A stretch of 64,000 bases of DNA, from assembly GCA_014218235.1 (NCBI GenBank), contig CM024760.1:144413245-144477244 (forward strand), read 5' to 3'. Shown piece by piece: positions 56,286-64,000 of this stretch. The notes beneath the pieces were generated by a model. It was not told the DNA's origin, did not search any database, and worked only from the letters and a program-made list of their open reading frames with translations. How positions within the stretch are numbered: the stretch's first letter is position 1; each line of letters begins with the position of its first letter. Position numbers and translations under genes: made by a program. Source of the stretch: Colocasia esculenta. Its lineage: Eukaryota > Streptophyta > Magnoliopsida > Alismatales > Araceae.

Positions 56286-57782
56286 TTTTCCTTAAGTGTA
56301 GAACTCCTTGTTTAATGCATGATTCATGGGGTTTGAGGGTGGTTTGTCTATTTACATGCTTTCCTATAGTCTACCATGCTCCCCTCCCCCAGTTGGTTAG
56401 GTTTTGGGTGTTTTTGGGGCGATCCTTAGGAGGACTGTCCCGAGACCCCCTTTGTCTGGTGTCGCGATGGGTCTAAGGGTCATGATGGTGTCGTGACGCA
56501 TGCGCCGACCGCGACAGGCTTTGTGCTATCGCGACGGGCATGGGCATCGTGACAGTGTTGCGACGGCCTTGGGCGTCACGACAAGGACAGACACAGGTGA
56601 GTTCACACGAAGTCTGTTTTCCATTGAGTCTTCACTTGTTCTTGGTTTCTTCTGTACCCATGGCACCTATACTAGTTCCTAGTACGGTACTACACTAGTC
56701 ATTCACCCGGTGCTCAGCACTTGAGGGCTTGTCCCGCGAGAGTTTGTTATTGTTTACCTAGGACCCCCATCCTTGTGCGCCCGTTGAGGGAGTGCTCTAG
56801 GCGACGGGCGTGCTCGAGTCGCGGACTCTGGAGCAGAGGGGCAAACAGTGGTAGGACAGCGGCATCGAGTCGTTTGCAAAGCTCTCGTAGTTGGTCTGGG
56901 ACGCCGAGGTCGTTTGGAGTTCTTCCCAGTGTAGACCAACTAGTCCTTTTCTCACATCCTCGCTCTTTGTGGCCCCGGAACCACTTAGAGAGGCCAGGCG
57001 TGGGACCGTAGTTCGGCCAGACTACGACGATTACTGTGTGGTTACTTTGTGTTCCTCGGCTCCACTCTGACGAGATGTGAAGGCCAAGACTGCGGTCGAG
57101 GATAAGACGTTAGTGGATGCACCTGACCAGTTGACAAGTGGTAGTTGCTTTCGTAGCTAGTGTCGTTTGCCCAGGTAGGGTTCTCTCTGTCTGTGTTACA
57201 GCCGTATGCTGGTTATGACGTGCAAGCCGTACAGTGTTTCTAACCGTGTTTCAGTTCTTGTACCGTCGCTAGTTAGTTAGCTTTCTTTCCACACTTTCCT
57301 GCACTAGAGTAGAAAATATAACTGTTGTCATTTACTTTCATTATAATTGTTATCTTGCCTGTTAGAGCAAGTAGGTGATTGTTAGTCCCTACTGAGCTTC
57401 TGTTGTGAAGCTTATCCCTCCTTTTTTCAAGTGAGACTTCTCAGCAGCGGCTGGGTGCATGTCGGGCGGAGTAGGCGGGGTAGTCGTCGTCGTCCCCATA
57501 GCTAGCAGTGGGCTCCCCTTTACTTCCAATTGTACTTCACCCTCGGGGTATGCCTCTAAGGGCCCTATTCTTCCGCTTGCTTACTTGTACTCATTGTGTG
57601 TTGGGACTGTGCCTAGAGCGACACGTAATACTCTTGCTCTTTCCTCTCTTACTTCTGTGTGTGCTTCTAGTTCAGTAGTTGACATTTATTTCCTTCACAT
57701 ATCTTGTTAGACGTGTTTATAGCCTTTTCGGGTCCTCGGATCCATGGGCGGCGACTGCGAAAATCGGGTCCTCGGTGGGTTG
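56286..57782 (+). mobile_element. Second family A-type LTR, truncated at both sides
   Basis: Collinear with the first A LTR: CATGCTCCCCTCCCC, GCACTTGAGGGCTTGTCC, GGACCCCC, ACGGGCGTG, AGAGTCGTTTG-type phrases, CTCGGGGTATGCC, and near the end GATCC(A/G)TGGG(C/T)GGC. The left end is lost at C2. The right end is interrupted at 57782, a few tens of bases before the expected terminus, by the family B element. The two A LTRs differ at many positions, so I regard them as separate or very old copies. Confidence 0.65.
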
Positions 57783-58408
57783 TGTCACGCCCCGATATTT
57801 AGCAGCGGAATAAATACCGGGAGACGTGAACGATACAAATAGACGTATCACAGTTGAATAGCACAGAGTCACGACTGAACAAAAGATCACATTTGAGACT
57901 ATAATATGGTCACCAAAAATATACTTTATTCCATTTCATCCAACTAATTACGACCTTACATAGAAAGAACTCACTGAAAAGGGTTCATTATTCAAATAAC
58001 AATGTTTCTCTAATACATCGACTACTCAAATGTCTAATTCTAAACTGTCAACTCCTCATATAGCGGGTGCTCATCACTCTTGCCCGACCCCATCGGACTC
58101 CACTGGTTCCTCATCACTACCTGAAAAGGGCAGGATGATAGGGTGAGCGAACTAGCTCAGTAGGATTTACATCTCAATATCGTGCGGGCACTAATATACG
58201 TGATTAACATTTTAATTAGGCAAGATATGAACATGTATATGATGACAATGCATGCAATACTAACAGATTGAATAGCAGAGTAGAATAGATATCATTTCAG
58301 ATCAAATGTCGAGTTGCATATACAATGGACAAATATTTCAAGAGTAGAATCGTATCAAAAGAGATTGGCCATATTCAAACAGATATCATGCGTTCACATG
58401 ATCAGACG

Positions 58409-58460
58409 TATCATATCAAATCTTATCATATCATATCATATCAAACTTATCATATCAAAC
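58409..58460. repeat. TATCATATCA microsatellite
   Basis: Short ATCAT/ATCAA repeat, about ten units, within the family B LTR. Confidence 0.85.
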
Positions 58461-59370
58461 AAAGGCACATTTTCACAATCTTGTGTGTTCGTTGTGCTAT
58501 GCCAAGCACCAAGAGTCCATACTCCCGCGGTTAATAAGTACGTTGGGGCGCTCCTCCCCAGGACCAGATAGGGCCCCTATTGCACAGGCATTGGTCAAAT
58601 GGACCGAAGTTCCACGTTGTGCCGAACAAACATATTCATATTATGGCCACAGAGTTTCAATGACAAGCTCATAGTAAAAGGAACATGATCATTCATAGAG
58701 TCAAGGTATGACAACTAGCTCAAGAGAACAAAAGGCAGTATAATGACGTATCATGTTTCATAATCCATTAATGTCTTGACATGAGGATGTTTCTAAAGAC
58801 AGATCGTATGCAGGACATGTGCTTTCTATCTCCAGGGTACTTAATGGTACAGCCAGCTCGGCATCTATGTGGAGATCCATAGAGAGCGGAGACTTACGGA
58901 GGTCTTAAGGAAAATGTCGCTAGTCTACCAATTCAGAATAACCGGCAGAGAGCTCCCAATTCCCCAAGAAGTGTGTGTCTACTCGTGCAAATGTGTAAGT
59001 GACGAGTCACAGATCTTTCCCTAGCATGTATGCATATGGACAATTAATTAATTGAACACCGGAAAACATGTAACTATTGAAACTCATATACAAATCATGA
59101 TATTAACCTCACTAACAAGTCCATACTAACATGTATTCATCCCCATATTCACATCATATTCTTATCATATCAATTGACAATAGGGAAGATCACAAGATAA
59201 TCCAATGAACATAAGGACAATCACAATTACACATTAGAATCATATTCGTATCATTACCATTTTTCAATGAGTTGATTTCTTTTAGGTCCATGCATACTAT
59301 ATAACATCATGCACATGCTAGTAGACATCATGTAATGATCAGACCCAAGATATGCAATTTTTTTACAAGG

Positions 59371-59682
59371 GTAGTGTCGACACACCCCTTACTGGTGTCG
59401 ACACAATGCTTCAAACACAAGGCAAAATAATGCAGAATTGGTCAAGTAGTGTCGACACTAGATCAAGTAGTGTCGACACTAGAGACAGCTCCCAGAAATC
59501 CAGTCAACAGGTCTGTACAGGTAGTGTCGACACTAGAGACCTTCCCAGAAAACCTTTTGTGCCAATCTGGGACAGTGTGTCGACACTAGATCAAGTAGTG
59601 TCGACAGTAGAGGCCTTCCCAGAACTCCTTTGGGCTAATTTGGGACAGTGTGTCGACACTAGATCAGGTAGTGTCGACACTA
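59371..59682. repeat. GTGTCGACAC palindrome array in family B LTR
   Basis: Eight perfect copies of the 10-bp palindrome and one variant lie in about 310 bp (for example 59373, 59395, 59449, 59470, 59524, 59578, 59650 and 59671). They often occur as pairs 21 bp apart within a larger repeat containing CTTCCCAGAA. It is the same palindrome as in the unrelated copia LTR of C2. Confidence 0.93.
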
Positions 59683-61048
59683 GAGGCCTTCCAAGAAAAC
59701 ATATAGGTCAAGGGTAACCCGAAAATACATCTCATGCAGCGATTTACTTACCCCTATTATAACTCTCTAACGAATGACATTTAGACAAAACGTTCAACAT
59801 GAAATATGATGAGAACAACTAGTAGAAGAACTTTGATGTTGGGGGTTTGTTCTAATTCGGTTTCGAATCCTGATAAATATATAAAGAACATAAAGCTAAG
59901 TGCAGCCCAAAATCGCAGTATCATGCAGCGACTCTCTTACCATGCCTATAACTCTCTAACGAAAGACTTTTGGATAAAAATTCCAACATAAACAATGATC
60001 GTGACTACAAGTAGAAGAACTTTTATGAAGGAAGTTTAGTCTAATTCAGCATTAAATCATGTGCATAATAAGAAGAACGGGAAAAGCCCTAACTGTACGA
60101 GACTTAGGGACAACTACGAATACACAATGTATACTCCATGAAAATTAGTCAAACCAAGTGCAAATGAACCTAGACTCGAAGAACTACATGATGGTGTTGG
60201 TTTTATTTAATCTTGGCCCAAGAACACCTACCTTTGAATGCTAATAACTCTCTGCAGATTTCTGGGTTGATGCAGAGCGAGGTTGAGGAAGACCACGTTT
60301 TCCCCAGCCGTTCTCCACTCCTCCAGCGCTCCAAACTTGCTTCTCATGACCCCAACTTGTTGGTAACCCTTCCCTAAACATTTTGTGAGGAGTCCTTATA
60401 GTTTTAGGGTTCTAATTCATGTCCCAATGGGACTAGGAAATGGGCTGCGAATTCTGCTTTCTACTTTCCAAAATCTGGGATTCTCTCACCCAAAGGAGGT
60501 AGCAAAGGTTTAGGAAACCTCCTCTTAGGGTTGGGTCCGGTTTTGGCTTACCTTACATGACTAATCACCCTAATTTTAACCCTAAATTGCCCTCCATAAT
60601 TATTGCATAATTACATACAAGAATTTCTGGGTATTTTCTTGTCCCAATTTTTATCCTTGGGCCAAATGTGCTACATTGGCCCACTCTTGTTAATGGGTTA
60701 TTAATACATGATATTGGAAGTCTCTCCAATATGTTTATTTAATTTATGGTTGGGTCATTTTTCCGTGTTAACAATTTTCCGACTTAGTTTCCTAATTCAG
60801 GTAACTTGGTCACGTGTGACGTACACTCGACCAATCAGATTTTTCGTTGCACGAATTCCTTCGTGGAACGCTTAGGGACAATATTTGGGGTTGACTTATA
60901 ATTTTTACGAAATTTTCTGATGTGTTTTCTCTCGTACGATAATAGTACGTAAGTTTTATCATTCCGATAATTGCGAAATTTATTTATCCCCCTTTATTTC
61001 TAAAATTTTTAAATCACTAAATTTCCGGGGTGTTACATCCTCCCCCAC

Positions 61049-61495
61049 TTAAGAAATTTGGTCCCCAAATTTACACATAATGGTGTAGTTCGTACCTGCG
61101 AATAGTTCTGGGTGGTTTTTCTTCATTCTTTCCTCTGTTTCCCAGGTAGCATTAGTAACTCCGTCTCGACTCCATTGGACCTTCACCATAGGTATGGTAC
61201 AATTCCTGAGTCGTTGAATCTTTCGATCCAACAGTTTGATCGGCTTCTCTTCATAAGTCAAGTCCTCCTAAATCTCCAAGTCCTCATGGTTGATTACATG
61301 GTCGGCATTGAATAAGTACTTCCTCAGCATGGATATGTGGAACACATTATGTACATTCGCCAGCTGTGGAGGTAGTGCCAGTCTATACGCCACCTGACCA
61401 ATCCTTTCTAGAATTTCAAATGGTCCGATGAATCTGGGACTCAACTTTCCTTTGATCTCAAATCTTTGAATTCCCCTTGAAGGTGAGACCTTCAA
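61049..61495 (-). pseudogene. Family B integrase C-terminus and chromodomain-like tail
   Basis: SPRFIGPFEILERIGQVAYRL and NVHNVFHISMLRKYL form the gypsy integrase C-terminal module. After an in-frame TAG near 61268, the tail has PIKLLDRKIQRLRN and VKVQWSRDGVTNATWE, the degenerate chromodomain typical of Tekay/Del chromoviruses. In active relatives this domain targets integration to chromatin. The nonsense codon would remove it here. Confidence 0.88.
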
Positions 61496-61513
61496 GAAAA
61501 CATGTTCGCCAAC

Positions 61514-62581
61514 CTAAAATTCTAGTTCTCTCCTTCTCTTGTCTGCATAACTCTTCTGCCTAGATTTTTCTATCTTTAGACGTTCCCTGACAATTTGAAC
61601 CTTTCTGACAGTCGCCTCAATCAAGTCGGGTCCAACCCATTGGTTCTCCCCAACCTCTTCCCAACAATGGGGTGATCTGGAACTCCTGCCATATAAGGCC
61701 TCAAACGGTGCCATCTTGATACTTGCCTGATAGCTGTTGTTATATGCAAACTCCATCAGGTACAACTGATCATCCCATCGACCTCTAAAATCTAGCACCA
61801 GAGCACGAAGCATATCTTCCACAACTTGATTGGTCCTTTCGGTTTGTCCATCAGTTTGAGGATGGAAGGCAGTACTAAAGTTTAGTTTAGTACCCATTGC
61901 TGCTTGTAAACCCTTCCAGAAGTGTGAAGTAAATCTAGGGTCCCGATCCGATATTATGTTAGATGGAACCCCATGCAATCTAACTACTTCCTTAACATAT
62001 AGTGCAGCCAATACATCCACTGACCAGATACTCTTAATCGGCAAGAAGTGAGCCGACTTAGTCAATCGATCAACTATTACCCACATTGCATCCATACCAC
62101 CTCTAGTCTTGGGCAATCCCATGATAAAGTCCATACCGATGCTATCCCACTTCCATTCCGGGATTTCTAGTGGTAGCAGTCCACCAGCTGTACGGAAATG
62201 CTCGGCCTTGACTTTCATGCATGTTAAACAGTATGACATATGATCGGCCACATCCCTCTTCATGTTTGACCACCAGTATGACCTTTTTAAGTCTTGGTAC
62301 GTCTTTGTTGATCTAGGATGAATTGTGTACTTGGACTGGTGAGCTTCATTTAATAGCCTCTTCTTAAGTTCTCCATGATCAGGGATACATGTTTTACCTC
62401 GGAATAGCAATCTTCCCTCAGCTGATAGAGTAAAGTCAGGTCTTTGTTCTAGCTTCTCCCTAATCTCAACTAAGAATGGATCCTCTCCTTGTTTCTCCTT
62501 GATTTCGGTCAGTAGATCGGATTGTATCTGGAGATTGGACATCATTACTTGTTTTTCCTTCCTTCCCATGTCTAAGTTCAA
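61514..62581 (-). pseudogene. Family B integrase
   Basis: The N-terminal zinc finger has HQSKYTIHP...CLTCMKVKAEH (H, H, C, C intact). The catalytic core has SIGMDFIMGLP, NIISDRDPRF and TDGQTERTNQ, giving the D, D and E residues. The frame is closed by a TAG at 61514 (ELEF, stop, VGEH) and is separated upstream by a TAA near 62589, so the enzyme cannot be made as one product although its catalytic residues are preserved. Confidence 0.93.
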
Positions 62582-62667
62582 GCTTGCAAATTACTCCAGT
62601 AACTTCCATTCGTCCAGCATCATACTAGCTAGCATAGCTCCTGGTTGTCTACTTAAAGTGTCTGCCA

Positions 62668-63975
62668 CTACATTGGCTTTCCCAGGGTGATATTGGATGA
62701 AAAGTCAAAGTCCTCCAGGTACTCTAACCACCTCCTTTGTCTCATGTTAAGCTCCTTCTGTGAGAACAAGTATTTCAAACTCTTGTGGTCAGAAAAGACT
62801 TTAAATTGCTCACCATAGATATAATGCCTCCAAATTTTCAAGGCGAATACTACATCTGCTAACTCCAGATCATGAACCGGGTAGTTCACTTCGTGGATCT
62901 TCAACTGTCTTGAGGCATAAGCTATTACTTTCCCTTGTTGCATTAAAACGCATCCCAGACCTGTTCCAGAAGCATCTGAATAAATTTCAAATCCTCCCTC
63001 TTCAGTGGGTAAGGCGAGGACAGGAGCAGTAGTCAGACACTTCTTCAAGTTGTTAAAGCTTTCTTCACCTTCATTGGTCCACACAAACGGATTTTCCTTA
63101 TGGGTCAGCTTGGTTAAAGGCACTGCAATCTTTGAGAGATCCTTTATAAACCTTCGATAATATCCTGCTAATCCTAGAAAGCTCCTGATCTCTGTGACGC
63201 TTGTCGGTCTTTCCCATTTCAGTACAGCCTCAACCTTTGATGGATCAACAGCGATACCATCCTTGGTTACCACATGCCCTAAAAAGGATACCTCCTCAAG
63301 CCAGAATTCACATTTACTTAGCTTGGCATATAATTTATTCTCCCTTAAAATCTGTAATGAGATCCTCAAATACTCCTCATGCTCTTCCTTTGTCTTGGAA
63401 TAGATCAATATATCATCGATGAATACCACCACAAATTTATCAAGATATGGACGATAAATGCTATTCATCAACTGCATGAAAACTGCAGGGGCATTTGTTA
63501 GTCCGAAAGGCATAACAATAAATTCATAATGCCCATACCTGCTTCGGAAGGCTGTCTTGTGAATGTCTTCTCCTTTGATCCTCAATTGATGATAACCGGA
63601 TCTGAGATCTATTTTAGAGAAGTATTTAGTCCCGGATAATTGATCAAACAACTCATAAATCATTGGCAGAGGGTATTTGTTCTTGATAGTTAACTGGTTT
63701 AGTTGTCTGTAATCTATACATAGCCTCATCGACCCATCTTTCTTCTTGACGAAGAGGAAAGGTGCACCCCAAGGCGATGTACTTGGTCGGATGAAACCCT
63801 TCTCTAACAGTTCCATCAGTTGATCTTTTAATTCCTTCAGTTCTGCGGGAGACATTCTATATGGTGCCCTAGATACTGGTGCTGCTCCAGGGACCAACTC
63901 TGTGACGACCCTCATTATACCGGTACGGTTATACCAACCCACGTCGGTATAGTGAACGTTATCACAGTGGGGCAT
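62668..63975 (-). pseudogene. Family B reverse transcriptase and RNase H
   Basis: 436 codons open. The RT core is standard: APYRMSPAELKELKDQL, SPWGAPFLFVKKKDGS, RLCIDYRQLN, KIDLRSGYHQLRI, VMPFGLTNAPAVF and catalytic VVFIDDILIYSK. RNase H follows with IYSDASGTGLGCVLMQQ and VFSDHKSLKYLF; the usual LELAAVVFALK reads LELADVVFALK. A one-base frameshift at about 62699 moves the conserved QYHPGKANVVAD segment out of frame. The residues preceding VTELVPG (63898 upward) do not look like the usual gypsy sequence. Confidence 0.92.
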
Positions 63976-64000
63976 TTACCCAAACAATAACATACGATTG

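Larger units (their letters stand above)
57783..61037 (-). repeat. Family B 3' LTR
   Basis: 3255 bp. It shares its PPT-proximal 2.4 kb with the plus-strand copy at 47172-49700. It includes an (ATCAT)n-like microsatellite at 58409-58460 and the GTGTCGACAC array at 59371-59682. Confidence 0.85.
57783..64000 (-). mobile_element. Family B: Tekay/Del-like chromovirus (Ty3/gypsy), 5' part off window
   Basis: The 3' LTR is 57783-61037 (3255 bp): on the minus strand TGTAACACCCCGG at its start and CGGGGCGTGACA at its end, again near-inverted termini. The PPT on the minus strand is AAGTGGGGGAGGA, adjoining it. Upstream, in gypsy order, are a chromodomain-like tail, integrase, RNase H and reverse transcriptase. 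Gag, protease and the 5' LTR lie beyond the right edge. Pol has one frameshift and several nonsense codons. The very long LTR and chromodomain fit the Tekay/Del clade. Confidence 0.88.

Noticed and set aside
36423..57782. The two family A LTRs as the pair of one element
   Set aside because: They are in the same orientation and could bracket one element, but they differ extensively and the second lacks both true ends. Not provable here.

Overview
This is a flowering-plant nuclear window. It holds one recognisable host gene, spliced with GT-AG introns, and is otherwise dominated by transposable elements in several stages of nesting and decay. I cannot assign the plant lineage from the sequence alone. 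No rRNA, tRNA or CRISPR locus is visible.

Host gene: the minus strand carries a complete five-exon EBS-type (EARLY BOLTING IN SHORT DAYS) BAH-PHD histone reader. Its ATG is at 33600 and its stop at 6934. The CDS is only 651 bp (216 aa) but spans 26.7 kb, because intron 3 (9.5 kb) and intron 4 (16.1 kb) are filled with mobile elements. The 9.5-kb intron cuts the PHD finger in half, and an LTR element sits about 100 bp upstream of the exon 4 acceptor.

Layout. 1-1.6 kb: end of a CACTA DNA transposon with an alternating-orientation subterminal motif array. 2.8-3.2 kb: a 446-bp TRIM (miniature LTR element). 3.4-4.2 kb: a TIR-bounded element carrying a fragment of a YIPF5/Yip1-type membrane-trafficking gene. 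5.3 kb: a weak LEA-like fragment. 6.9-33.6 kb: EBS. Its introns contain G1 (10.1-13.1 kb), a decayed LINE (14.2-18.05 kb), G2 (23.3-26.0 kb), a solo LTR of the G1 family (29.4-29.9 kb), an inverted repeat pair flanking exon 4, and several short tandem duplications. G1 and G2 are structurally alike non-autonomous LTR elements, and both encode the same unusual protein.

36.4-64 kb is a nested retrotransposon block. Family A is a gypsy-type element with an LTR of about 2.55 kb; it is interrupted by C1, a gag-only Sirevirus-like copia element with 1.8-kb LTRs and target-site duplication CTAAA. The A internal region is cut by a plus-strand LTR of family B. That LTR is followed by a copia fragment (C2), itself interrupted by a complete but mutated Ty1/copia element (C3, minus strand, target-site duplication CAATC). 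A second A-type LTR follows, cut by a minus-strand family B element: a Tekay/Del-like chromovirus with a 3.26-kb LTR and pol, running off the right edge.

Two patterns stand out beyond the inventory. First, the LTRs of five distinct families, both copia and gypsy, each carry an array of short CpG-centred palindromes (TCGCGA, GTGTCGACAC, ATCGAT, GTGCGTCGACGCAC). The array motif differs between two copies of family B. Second, G1 and G2 encode a protein of about 300 aa that aligns with a retropepsin fold but has lost the D-S/T-G active-site signature, with no other pol domain present.
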